DNA of 64,000 bases from Siniperca chuatsi (taxonomy: Eukaryota > Chordata > Actinopteri > Centrarchiformes > Sinipercidae): positions 7,003,322 through 7,067,321 of the forward strand of contig NC_058055.1 of NCBI RefSeq assembly GCF_020085105.1, read 5' to 3'. Under the pieces are notes generated by a model. It searched no databases, was not told where the DNA came from, and saw nothing but the letters and a program-made list of their open reading frames with translations. Both the position numbers and the translations under genes were made by a program. This document shows, one piece after another, positions 39,226 through 51,120 of this stretch; the stretch's first letter is position 1, and each line of letters starts with the position of its first letter.

Positions 39226-40588
39226 GCTATGGCCTTGTCTACACAACAGTTATCAAAACCCCTTTGTTTAGTCTTAAGAAAGGAAACACATAAATGAAAC
39301 TAAATTGATAACTTAAACAAATGACCGCTAATGTTAAAGAGGGTAAATTATTATATTTAATGAAGAACAGTAGTTTTTTGTTTTTTTTTAAATAAATCTT
39401 GCAAGTGATCAATTGCTGCTTTAATTTTTGTTAATGAGTGCTTTTACCTGGCACTTTAGGGAACTGTTTCATGTGCGTGTGTATACACATCTGTACTGTG
39501 TGTGTCATTCCTTCCTTCTTCCTCTGTTGTCTGTGTGCCTGGATCTTAACAGATCCTGTGTTATTTCTACTTCAGAACTAACTAACTTTACGTTTTCTTA
39601 TGCATGTAAGAAAGACGAAAAACAAAGATCCCTCACTGAAAAACAGCAACATCTACTAAATTGATGGGTTTTTTTTTTTTTACAGGGTCATGTCAGGAAT
39701 TTTCAGCTCTCACTTTCTTCATTTTGGTATTAACGTTCAAATCGCATAATAACTTTAAAATTAAACACAATCATTTGAGGACAGAAGAGAGCATAAGACC
39801 TGCGGTATGCACATGTACACAGAGGTTTTATTCTTTTTAAATGTAATTATTTATTTGTGTAATAGGACTACCCAATATTGATTCCTCTCTGTCAGTTAAG
39901 GAAGCATGTAATCAGGTTGTTTGTATATAGTAAAGATCCAGCAGGGAGCAAATATGTTGAAAAGGTGATTCTCTGTCCTGCTGAAAATGCTGCAATGAAT
40001 TCAGGTGTTTAAAAAACTTTTTGTCAATGCCAGGAAGGTTTGGCAACAAGATTGTGAAAATGTTTAGTGCAGAAAAAGTCATGAAAGATTAACTCTCATA
40101 CCTTAAAATGGCCAAAGTCAGGTTAACAAGGACACGCTGTTATGAAGATGTGCCATTTTTGTTTTCTTTGCAGATTGTTTTTGTAACCATTACTTGAATG
40201 TTGAGATTATTTGTTTTGCAGGTATTGAAGGGGATAGGTTAGTTATGAGGACACAACTCTGGAGTAGAAGAAATAATAGTGTTAATAATGTCATGTAGAA
40301 TCGTACTACGAGCCTAACCAGAGTTTTGATCCTGACAGCAGGAACCTAAGTGAATTAAGTTACGTGTAGTTGCTACTGATTCTGATGTGAAGTCTGCTCG
40401 AAAAGACCAAATTGATCACTTGCAAGATCACTTTGAGGTAAACAAAACTGACTTTTAAGTTTAAAGTGAAACAGCAAATGCATTGTTTATTTTATTGTAC
40501 ACTGGCTTACCTACTAGACTACTGTAACTTTAAAGTTTAATGATTGTGTGTGAATGTTGACTGCTGATGTGGGTAGAGTGAAGGGTGA

Positions 40589-40623
<35 letters not shown>

Positions 40624-41210
40624 TGAGTGTGTGTGTGTGTAAACACAATGACGCCCATGTTTTGTTCACCTAACTCCCTAACAGCCCTTAAAAAGCCTTA
40701 AGTGTTTGGTCCTTGGACTTCCCTTGAAAATGAGCATGGTTTTAATGAAAACCCCAAATAAGGAGAAAGAAGATGATAAGGATACACAGAAACAGCAATT
40801 TTGTTTCAGTTTCTTTTTTTTTCTGGTCTCTTATTTTAATTTTATTTAATGAAGTTTTGTTGAATAGACAGAGCAATTCCTTAGATATTCTTTATTATGG
40901 AAAGCAAGAAAAGGAGTAATATTTTGTAATTCTATATTTTAGCAATGTGTAGTTACTGAGCTGTAACATTTTTTTCCCAAGTTTCAAAGCTTCAGTTTGC
41001 AGTTGTGACTATTTATAATACTTGATTTGCTTGTTATTTAAATTTTATTTTCTTCTGTTTCTTGTACTATTGCTGTGAAATGGAAGAAGGTCCATAAGCC
41101 TTTCTTTTGTGTCATTCTGTACGACAGATAAGAGGCAAGAGCGTGAGAGTTATGCTACTCTTTTTGTAATATTGTAATAATAAAATAAAGTTCTAATTTA
41201 TGCTTTGAAA
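39226..41210 (+). other. fam222b: fam222b 3' UTR
   Basis: AT-rich sequence follows the stop codon without competing genes. Two overlapping AATAAA hexamers at 41179-41184 and 41184-41189 are the most likely cleavage signal, giving a UTR of about 2 kb. An earlier hexamer lies near 39390. A GT/GA microsatellite is at 40587-40640. Confidence 0.65.
40587..40640. repeat. (GT)n(GA)n(GT)n compound microsatellite
   Basis: Compound dinucleotide repeat inside the fam222b 3' UTR. Confidence 0.95.
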
Positions 41211-42118
41211 TGAGTGAACCGTTGTTTGGATTATCTGCAACATTCATTTAAACTGACACTGACAACAGGTGTGCAGTTTTCTCCTGCCCCCTTCATTCTG
41301 CATGAGCTCAGTCTGTCTGACAGTTAAAGTAGGTTACTATTAACATATTTGTTTCTTACATAATCAGCCTTACAAGTGGTTGAACAGTTCAAAAAGGCCC
41401 TTCTCAACCACATATTTTTTAACTGCAACAGCTAGTGCTGTAGGTGGTCATTGTTGCACCAATTGCTGTGCTTTCATGCCATTTATCCAAGCCTCTCTCT
41501 GCCAAATAGAAACAGGAAGTAGAGTAGACAAAGCAAGCTGTGAAATCCGCAGGACTCTCTGGCTGCAGAAGATTTAGATTGTCTGGCTGTGATGAAAATG
41601 GGACTTGTATAAAGGGCACACAGCGGGGGGGGGGCAGGATCAGCACCTTAGTGATTAGTATTACTCCATGAAGGATTTTGAGTGATGCCAGAGGTGCTGG
41701 CAGGTTATGGCCTTTGAGCAGAGAGGATGTGCATCCTGTTGAGGTGGTGGCAGAAACAGCATGTGCAGAAACCTTTGGATTAAATGTTTAATGTATTTCA
41801 AATGCAAGATTTCCTTGGCAATTAAGCAGCATTTGATGCAGCAGTCAACTTTGATACATTCTACTTTTTGTACATCATTATGTCAGTCAGATAAACACAT
41901 ATTTACAATATCTTCTTCAGCACTGCTCATCCCTGAAATATTGCCTCAAAGACTAAATTTAAAATCCAGCTGACATTAGAGTATCAGTCAGTCAGAAAGG
42001 CAGTTCACATATTTGGCAGTTAAATTTCTTGGGGAACTGAATACTGTCTTTAGGTTTGAATGCATCGTTGCTCAGGTTAGTCAGGCTGAGCAGCCAGAGT
42101 GAAGCTCTCTGTTATCTT
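41211..42118. other. Convergent intergenic region and trpv1 3' UTR
   Basis: This is the space between the 3' ends of fam222b (plus) and trpv1 (minus). No gene is seen. On the minus strand an ATTAAA at 41787-41792 is a possible trpv1 poly(A) signal. A G9 tract lies at about 41625-41633. Confidence 0.45.
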
Positions 42119-45100
42119 TTAGACCGCTGTGGTGCTCAGACTCGTCTCTGTGGATTGATAAGTCTGCCATTGCCTTCTTCTGCTCTCCATGAATAAGCCT
42201 CTCCAGCTCCTCCCTGTGGACAAAGGAGGTAATGTTAATAGACATGGATTACTTTCCTGACACAAAGAAATGCCTAAAAAGCATGTTCTAATCTAGAAAC
42301 TTTCAGTCTGCATTCATGTTTCTGCACCTCTGTTTGGTGTGTTCAGCTGGGTGTCTGAAGCAAGCTGTTGGACACGATCCCAGCAGCCAGGATCCTCATT
42401 GATTTTGCCCAGGTTGCTGTTCCATTTGTTCCAGTTGACTTCCTCCACTCTGTGATGACAAGAGGACACATGCTCCAATTACTGTCTGCTGTGTGACGCA
42501 TCAATCAGCTGTCAGAGAAGGCAAATTAGTGAAGAACACAGTGTACACAAAATCGATCCTGCTCACACATCTTTTATTAAATCTTCAAGCCTAAAGCTTT
42601 GTTTCTGATTTATTAGTATTACTTGCTAAACCTGGATTTTTCCAGGTGCTCAGATGATCAGCCTGTAGAGGTGGAACAGTTTTGGAGACTTGACATGTTA
42701 AAAAAAAAAAATTTGACCGTACCATCCAAAAATGTAGGTCAGATGATAATTTAAGTACTGTATCTCTCTCAGCATACTTCCTATCACCAGGAAACTGATC
42801 CAAATCCACCAAGACTCACATTATGGACACACGTGTTATCCGGCAGTAGACATATGAATAGTATTGCCAATTACAAAATATGCCTCATAGTACTCGTACT
42901 CTGTGCTTGAATACTATTCTTCCCCAGGTTTGCTGTGCTTCACACAGTTTGTGGTAATCTAATGAAACACACATTTATTTAGGAATTTGCACCATTAGAG
43001 CATTATATCAACTGAAATAATTGACATTTTAAAATACATTTTGACACAAAGCCCCTCAACCAGAGAGAGTCTCAAAATTACATGACAAGACTATAGCCAT
43101 GCTAGCAGCTCTGTGAGGCTGTACTTTGAGCTAAATGTTAGCATTTAGCATGTTAACATGCTCACAATGACAATGCCGTGTCAATGTTCACCATCTTAGT
43201 TTAGAGGGTTAGCATGCTAACATTTGCTAATTAGCGCTAAACTAGATGAAACGTTAAGGGATCAGCAAAGTCATTAGAAGTGATCTTCTGGGGAACATGA
43301 ATGTCTGTACATTTCATTGCAATCCATGGACCAAGTGGTGGACCAACCAACTGAGCGACATTGCCATCCCTAGAGCCACACCGCTAGCGGGGCTGAAAAT
43401 GCAGTTTATATGTGCTTTAGTGGTGCATATTACCAAAAACATGTCAGTCACTGATTGTATTGTCAATGAACTGAAAGAAGCAAACCTGAAACACCGGCGA
43501 CGGTCATCCCCAAGAGCAGTGCAGAGGTTTTTCTCCACCCCACAGCGAAGCCTCCTCCTCAGACAGCGAGGCATCCTATTCTCCATGTCCAGGATAGTGA
43601 TAGCCCTCTGAAAACAGTCAGCACTTCATTAAACCACAGCTGCCTAGAATAGAGACTCCCTCCACCACAGGGCCCTCCTGGAAGCCTCACCTGTAGCTTC
43701 CAGATGCTGCTGCTCTCCATGGTGGTCTTCTCCACGGTGTGGTTCATGAGGGCGATGAGCATGTTGAGCAGCAGGATGTAGGTGAGAATGATGTAGCCGA
43801 TGAGGAGCAAGTAGAAGACCTCCTTGTACTGGTAGCCCTGGGTGAACTCCATGTCGCCCATGCCGATGGTGAACTTGAAGAGCTGCAACGTGGTGTAGGA
43901 GATGTTTCTGAAGCTGGGTTTTAAACACTCCTCATCATCATCAAGGGGACCATAGAGACGCCCCTTCTGACTTTTAGTGTTGTTTCTCACAGGAGGCTCT
44001 ATGAGCAGGGTGACCACCGCTATGACAGGAGATAGGAAGCAGATTACATACAGTACATCCTCCATTCATGGCATGTTGACAGTAGCAGTGTTATTACATG
44101 TTTATATCTCAAACTGTAAAATAAAAGATCTTAAAAACCTGGTCATGGCTCTACTTTTCAAATCAATAAAAGTAAAAATCTTGATAATATTATCTTGTGA
44201 GTTATATTTTCAAAGCAGAAAGCATTTTGGGAGAGTAGCAGATGCCTTTTTGAATGACGGGAGAAATACCTGCTGAAAATCCAAAGAGGAAGACAACATA
44301 GACAAAAAGAAAGCGCAGGATATCACTGAGGATCATCTACAAAGAAGAAAAGAGACAAAGGGCGTCAGGGCTCAGTGTGATGTTCACTGTGGTGCAGTGC
44401 GACCTGTGTGGACTACCTTCTGTATCATGATGCTGTAGATGCCCATGTGTATGTCGCCCCTGGAGAAGTAGAGCAGGTTCACCCAGCTGAGAGCAAGACA
44501 CAGTACCAGGAAGCCGAGATACTCCTGCTGCCCACTCAGATACAGCCCGGCGGAGACCAGGAAGAGGACACCTTGCACAAAACTATGCAGAGAAGCCATT
44601 GTGATCCTGCACAGCTTTATGATTGTAAATTATAACAATGCAAGTGTGTACTGTAGAAGACGAGGCTACAGTGGGGTTTCAGTTGATTGTAGTATAACTA
44701 AATGAAAAAGAAAATCTGGAAGCACACACCTTTGGTGAGTCAGTATGGCGGCAAAACTTACACTATGAAGACAAAGGAACACTCCATGCAAAACTCTGCT
44801 AAAAGGTGACTGTAAAGCACTATAAAAAATGAAACTGCATGGGTATATAGGTTTAGTGTCAGTTACAATCACCAACCACTACAGTATAAATGATTCACAG
44901 TTACTCTCTATCAACTCGGTTGATGCTGTCAGTTAAAGATGACTCCAAGTCTAATATGTTCCAAAATATATTGTCACATGCTGTATATCAATGTGTTGTT
45001 GTTTTTTTTGTGTCCTCTTCATTATTTTTGGCGTCAAGTGACCAATGTATTATAAGCTGTTGAATGATGAGTAACTCCGCAGTCGGTCCTTTTCTCTGGC

Positions 45101-48100
45101 TCAACTGCAGCTAAGACAATTCTTATTGTAAATTGAGTTAGTTAAAAAATAGACTGTGACTGTTAATGTAAAGAGAACTGACAAGTTTTCATGATTAGCA
45201 AAGAGGCAAGAGAGATGGGTGGTATGGAATGCCATTTTAGTTATTAAATAAATAAATATGCCTATGAAATTAATAAATATGGCTATGAAATAAATAAATG
45301 AGTCAATATAGTAAAATAAATAAATAGGTTTTTATTTAAAAGAGGATGTTTTTCAAAAGGACTACTTTATTTATTTCATGGGACTTTTATTTCATAATGC
45401 CACATATATTTCAATCTGCTATATTCAAATGAAGGGGGCGTGGTTCTCTCACAGACCGGACACAGCCTCAGAGAAGACGGAGGCCAGTTTGCCCTTTGAC
45501 AACTATACAGGGAATCATACAGTAGCTAAGTAGGTGGTTTATTGCCGGGTTTGGCTCTTGGCACCCTTGGAGAGTTTCCTGATGGATAGATAGCTTTACT
45601 TGTTGCTAGAGTAATGTTAACTGCTAACTGCTGAGCTCGGTTATATTGTCCCCACCACCCCGGGCCTGAAAATCTCCTCCTTCTGGCAGTCCAAAGCTCC
45701 TGTGCTAGAGGTGTAAACACCTACACCCCCCCGGTGCTCCGAGCTCCCAATCCAGTTAGAGTCAGCTAATAGCACGGCATTCAGTGGTTACTTTAGCAAC
45801 AGGTAAAGCTATCTGTACATCAGGAAACTGCACAAAGACACAGAGAGTTGAGCCAGATCAGGATGCCAGCGGTACCAGCAGCCAAACCCGGCAAGACAAC
45901 CACCTCGGTGTCGTGTCGTCAAACTGCAATCTAGCCGGCCTCCGTCTTCTCTGAGGCTTGTCCGGTCTTGCTGGCTGCTTTGTGAACTAGCCACGCCCCC
46001 TTTATTTGAATATAACAGATGAAAATAAAAAGAGCTGGGAAATAAATGTGGCATTATGAAATAAAAATACCATTCCACGTGGAACTGTCTGAGTGGATGA
46101 ATTGTATGTTTTTTTTCCCCTCTTTTCTATTCCTGTTATTTTCCTTTATTATTATTATATTTCTTCTTATCTTGAATTCGTATGTCAGTTAATATCACTG
46201 TTCGTGTGGTCTGAAATGTGCTCTGTGGCACCTTGACCACACCCAACAGTGATATTAACTGACATCCCAGGTGAAAAAGACTAGAAATTTTCAACCAGAG
46301 AGGGCAGTGAAACACTGTTTTCTGCATAGTGTTAAGTTACTCTTTATCTTCTTAATCTTTCATATTCCTGCCGCCTGTTTCGTGCTGTTCCACTGATCAA
46401 TGTTAATTTTAATTATAAAGCACAAAGAAGCGTAGCAAGACGTCAGCACAGGCAGGAAAGAAGACTAGCTTGCTAGCGAACATAGATTAAACATGCATGA
46501 TTTGAAATATTTAAAAAAGATCAGCTTTGCAAATGTTGCATTCAACACAAAATGTGTTTTTGAAAAACACTAAATGTTGTTTGTTTACAGGAAAACTCCA
46601 CAGGATACCTTTCATTTTGACCACATCTGGGAAATAAGCATTACTACTTACAAAAGAATCTCATAATATCCATCTATCAGCAACGTCTGCAGTTTTGGGC
46701 GTTTCCTCTTCAAGTCTATGATCTAGGGATTTAGATAATGTTTTTGATAAATCATATTATTGGAACACAGCTTCCACAAGGTAGTGATATGAGCCACTGG
46801 ATTTCGATTTGAAACACAAGGGCACCTACATACCCCCATGAAAAAGAAATAGCAGTTTGCCAGCGCTGTCAGTAGCTGGCCTGAAACATACAGGTAACCC
46901 ATTGTGTCGTGTTCGAGGGGAAACGGCGGCTGTGGGGCAGAGAAGAAACATAAGCAACATCAGCACAGGTCTGTCTGGGACGGCTACACAGATCAATCAC
47001 ACAGTTTGTAGCAGCCAGCTCACCTGTCCGTCCTTCTTATTGTAGGCTACAATAGTGAAGATGATCAGGTACAGGAAGTAGACAAGGAAGTTGAAACAAA
47101 ACATGCGACCTGCAAACCTCTTCCACTTCTCGTCCAGCATCCGGCTCAGAGGCTCCGTCTGGAGCATATCGTGACGGTTCTGAGAGGAGACGGATGTTTG
47201 AGTACAGAATAACAACAGCAGCTACCCTGACTGGGCTCATAATGCTGGGACTCACAGGAATGTCACTGCCGTAGACCAGTATCTCCATGACTGAGTTGTC
47301 TTCGTACGAGTCCAAAGAGGCCAGGTCATACAGGGAACAGTGGACGGGCCCGTAAACCCACTCAGTGAATTTACGGGACAAATGTTTGGTGTGACTCTCT
47401 TGGAATTCCCGTTTCAGGATGTGTGAAAAAAGCTGCAGACAAATGAAAGGAAAGTCAGAGCAAAATATGTCATATATCACATTCACCCAGGCAGTACAAC
47501 ATTAATACTGAAATTGTAGACTTGTCTGTGACTCTACCTAAGCCAGCGGGACTGAAGGCCCCAATCTAGAAACTCACAGGGCCCACAAAAGCACTACTTT
47601 TTGGGTTGTCAGTGGAGCTGGGGGCCCATTGTACATTTTTGGCCCTGGGGCACCATTGCCTTTCTATCCGACTGTGTCTGTAGTGACTCTGCAGCACTCC
47701 TTATATCAACTTCTAGTGTTTACCGTGATCTTGCCAGTCTTGGCAGCCATTTTGAGTGGCGTCAGCCCATTATTGTTCTCGATGTTCTCTAGCTTCAGAT
47801 TGGGGTGCAGTTTGGCAGTGGTCTTAAGGATGCGGTCGTACATGCGTGTGATGAACTCTGTGTTATGCTTGGAGTTGTCAGCCACCACCACCAGGGCGTG
47901 CAGCACCGTGTTGCCCTGAGAGTCCTTCATCTCAACGTCCGCTCGTTGGTACTCGTTCTCCATGAGGAAGTCCACCACGTTGGGCTGGTTGGTGCAGGCT
48001 GCCAGAGACAGAGGCAGCTCACCTGTGGACAGCACAGAGGGAAAGACGATTTAAATGCATCTCTGTCTGAATGATTAACTTGTGCCCACATTCAATCCAT

Positions 48101-51098
48101 CAAAGTACAAGAATGACTTTTCACAGCAGCTTTTAGACTGATGCCAGACAAATTCATGCTATCATTAAAGTCCCCCTCCTCTCAAAAATGTGTTTTGCTT
48201 ATTGTTACTTCACATGGATGTTTGAGCTACACTGTGCAGAATGATGTATATGCAGAGTTTGACACTAGAAGGTTGTTTTTACATTCATCTGCTGAAGGAG
48301 GAAAGTTTCTCTGCATGATGTGTACGTACGAGCTAGTTTGGAAACCAGTCATGGTTCAGTGTGCAATTTAGGGCCTGTACAAAAAATATTGAAAAGAAAG
48401 CTTTAAGTGTCTTGGTTGCAGTTTGGTGAACTGTGGAAGAATGGATGATAAAGTGCATTTATTGATATTTATTCATACTTCTATTACTGCTGTGCAATAT
48501 CCACCATCTCATAATCATCTTAATAAGCTACACTTAACTTGACAGTACTCGTTATTGCACTATTACTTACTACTTATATTATTACATTGTATTATACCGT
48601 ACATACTTATCAACCTCTAAATCCACTTTGTGGTACTTACACTTATTTTAGCTTTTATCCACTTTGTACTTAATTTATCTGACCTGTATTATAGCAAATT
48701 ATATTTTGATTTGCTTAGTACTTCTATTCCTGTGTGCACTGACGTGACAGTGAGCAGCTGTACCGAAAGAGTTTCCCCTCGGGGATCAATAAAGTATTTC
48801 TGATTCTGATCGCTCATGGACTGAAAATGCGCCTGCAGATCTAATCATTTTAGCAAGGTTCTAAACTGTAAACACCCATATCGTGGCATACATAAAAGCC
48901 TTTTTTATGTAATCATTTTGATCTCTTTTTATATGATAAATATCAAATGGCAAGACTGAATTAAAAATCCCCTGCTCTCCCAAAAAAGTCAGACTACCCT
49001 CACTCCCACTTTTTTGACCACCCCTCCTACCATAACAATTTTCATACAGACCCTTACACAAGTGTAATGTGGAAACACAAAGACTGAGAATGGACTTTTC
49101 AGTGAAGTAGGAGGCATCAATTTTTGAATATTCACAGAATTTGGATTTTTCAATGAGGAAAAATGAGCAGATGTAATTTTAACAGGGTAATTTAACTTTT
49201 TGGTGGAAAGACGATATCAGATAATAGATGTAACACTTTCACCTATGTTTGAAAATGTTTACACTAAAGTTAAAGGTACCCTGTGAAACATTTGACCACT
49301 AGTGGTGCTGTAGAGCAATGTTTTGATGAACAGGTCCTTATATTGTCTGTATCTTGTGCTCTATAGGGTCTTTTCCGAGAGGAAGCAGGTCTACGGAGTT
49401 ATCTAGATAATTTTGCAGTCGAAAGTTGGTCTCTGCAAACAGGTCAGTCTAAGACTCATTCTAGATTCCAGAATCCAGAGTATTCTGGGTTGTAATCAGC
49501 AAATTTATCGAGATAACTCAGATAAGCAGGACCCTGTATGAGGAGACCTATGTACACATGTAGTATTACATATCAACAGTTGGTGGTGGTGTTATCTTGT
49601 AAAAGAGAGCAATGCGCCGATAAAACAGGACAACTTCTCAACAACATACATATTTTGCTTGTATACATATGTGAGTCAAATCCAGGCAGTTGTGTCATAT
49701 TATGCTCAGGAAAATATTGCACCTCTGCTAAGATCCTGTAATAGTCACAATGCTATTTCAGTAGTGCTGTACTGACTATATTTTTTGTCTTAAATAAAAA
49801 TTAAGTAAAATGTAATAGTTTGAAAGGAAAATAATGAAATGCAATTTTAGAAAATTACCAACTTAGAAATAGTGAAAATGTATTGTACTGATTTAAGTTA
49901 CTCATCATCACAAAGAAAAAGTGTAGCAACTTAGAGGCTGTGAAATAAAAGACAAGCCTCTCACTCAGTAATAAAATTGATAATATGTGACTCATCTTGT
50001 CAGTAGATGATCTTTGTGGGAGGCTCCAGAGGAGAGGGTGCTCCTCCCTGCAGCAACATGGACTCACCAAAGTAGAAGTTGGGGCCGTCATGTAGCTGGA
50101 AGAATTTTCCGCAGGCTTTGGCATGGACATCCGCTCCTTTACTGACCAGCAGCTTCACATAGAAAATAGTCCTCCTCTCAATGGCTATATGGAGAGCTGT
50201 CTGGCCTGCCAGAGTCACACATCAATATGTACCAGAAAATCAGTCACATTTCTTCACATTGTCTGTGTTTGATGAAAGACATTAAGAATGTTGCAGTTTA
50301 TTCTCACAGCAATTCTGTTTCATACACAGCGTACCTTTGTAGTAGCTGTTGGTGTAGGCTGAATTCACAAACTCTTTAATGTCGCCCATCTTCTCTGAAA
50401 TGTCAATTAATAGTTCCACCGTCTCGTTCTTGCCGTCTTTGAGGTGCAGCAGAGCCTTCATCAGGGCGGTTTTACCATAGGACTGATCTGCGGGTGTAAC
50501 CACACATTCAGGGAGTTAACACACAGGTCAAGAGCTTACTGTTGGGTGCAGCTGTTGCATTATGGGTCTCACACTTACACAAAGAGTCGGAGAGTTTCTT
50601 CATGTGCTGGTGCAGGTACTGATGCAGGCAGCCCAGCTTTTCAACGTCCCTTCTGGCCACTGCTTCAAACAACTTATCAATGTTAAATGTCTTGCTTTCT
50701 CTCTTCCTACCGTGCTGCTCCTTACCCTGAATCGCTCTAGAAAAGATTTTACAGACAACAAGGTTTAAAAAGATGAATGTGGGCCAAAAGGTCAAGTAGC
50801 TTCACAATCCACATTAATCAGCACTGTGGGGCTTGATAATACACAGCACCCATGGTATGAGTATTAAAAAAGGCAGAGATCACTTTACAGTATCTTTGCA
50901 TGGAGAGGCTCACTTGTCAAAGTTGAAATTGAATCTGTTTTGAGGCTTGGTCTCCTCCATTTCCTCCTGGTAGTCAGTGTCCATGGGAGCCTTGGGCGAC
51001 TCCTTGCCCAAAGCCAGGGCAGATCTCTGCCGTGATTTCTCCTCCTTTGTCCTGTCGTCTGTCTCCAGAGAGAAGCCAAACATCTCTGACTTGTCCAT
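42119..51098 (-). CDS. trpv1: TRPV1-type transient receptor potential cation channel (15 coding exons)
   Basis: Exons: 51098-50914, 50736-50579, 50487-50335, 50205-50068, 48022-47724, 47432-47256, 47179-47024, 46929-46834, 46722-46652, 44582-44417, 44336-44270, 44019-43691, 43607-43486, 42449-42328, 42213-42119. All are in phase, giving 777 aa. Ankyrin repeats cover about 63-320 and keep the GKTALMK nucleotide-binding lysines. S1 is about 397-416, S2 434-453, S3 473-493, S4 499-516, S5 534-556. The pore filter GMGD is 608-611, S6 follows, then the TRP box IWKLQRAI and a distal [10 protein letters not shown] like mammalian SGRHWKNF. NNT and NIS in the outer pore are N-glycosylation sites. Called trpv1 rather than trpv2/4 because it neighbours shpk and because of its sequence. 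It is a heat- and acid-gated plasma-membrane Ca2+ channel in the family. Vanilloid-pocket residues differ from mammals (see findings). The start is the first in-frame ATG after an upstream TAA. Confidence 0.94.
43080..43410 (-). repeat. Interspersed repeat, copy 2 (reverse orientation), in trpv1 intron 13
   Basis: It contains TTAGCATGCTAACATTTGCTAATTAGCGC and ends GGACCAAGTGGTGGACC..CATTGCCATCCC. That end is the reverse complement of the start of the copy at 26285. It lies about 75 bp from trpv1 exon 13. Confidence 0.7.
45225..46080. mobile_element. Large foldback (palindromic) element in trpv1 intron 9
   Basis: The arms at about 45383-45625 and 45785-46071 are inverted copies. Matching blocks include TTTCATAATGCCACAT, ATTCAAATAAAGGGGGCGTGG, CTCAGAGAAGACGGAGGCC, TTGCCGGGTTTGGCT and AGATAGCTTTAC. 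Outer ends carry GGAATGNNATTTT in inverted orientation. There is no open frame for a transposase, so it is non-autonomous. Confidence 0.85.
46182..46265. repeat. Near-perfect 30-bp inverted repeat with 23-nt loop
   Basis: The left arm 46182-46211 (ATGTCAGTTAATATCACTGT...GTGTGGTC) pairs with 46235-46265. The only break is one unpaired or mismatched position (C against GG) near the loop-proximal third. It lies in trpv1 intron 9, about 100 bp from the foldback element, and shares no sequence with it. It would form a strong hairpin in RNA from either strand. Confidence 0.9.
48470..48811 (+). mobile_element. Truncated LINE 3' end
   Basis: It ends in TTTCCCCTCGGGGATCAATAAAGTATTTCTGATTCTGAT, the 3' tail characteristic of fish non-LTR retrotransposons, with a GATTCTGAT terminal repeat. 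The AT-rich upstream part resembles their 3' UTR. No reverse transcriptase is present, so it is 5'-truncated. It lies in trpv1 intron 4. A weaker trace of the same kind of tail occurs near 2397-2426. Confidence 0.7.
49270..49540. mobile_element. Short inverted-repeat element in trpv1 intron 4
   Basis: GAGTTATCTAGATAATTTT near 49397-49415 is mirrored by the reverse complement of AAATTTATCGAGATAACTC at 49500-49518. AGGGTC lies on both flanks. It begins AAAGGTACCCTGTG next to GACCACTAGTGGTGCTGTAG, a phrase seen in fish MITEs. Boundaries are approximate. Confidence 0.5.
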
Positions 51099-51120
51099 CT
51101 TCACCTCTTGCTTCAGTGGC
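51099..51120 (-). other. trpv1: trpv1 5' UTR part of first coding exon
   Basis: A splice acceptor (TATGCAG) lies directly above 51120, so 22 nt of untranslated sequence precede the ATG. Confidence 0.75.

Noticed and set aside
44583-44606. Using the distal acceptor as the main trpv1 exon 10 start
   Set aside because: It inserts eight residues in S3 that mammalian TRPV1 lacks; the 44582 acceptor aligns without a gap. Kept as a finding, not as the main model.
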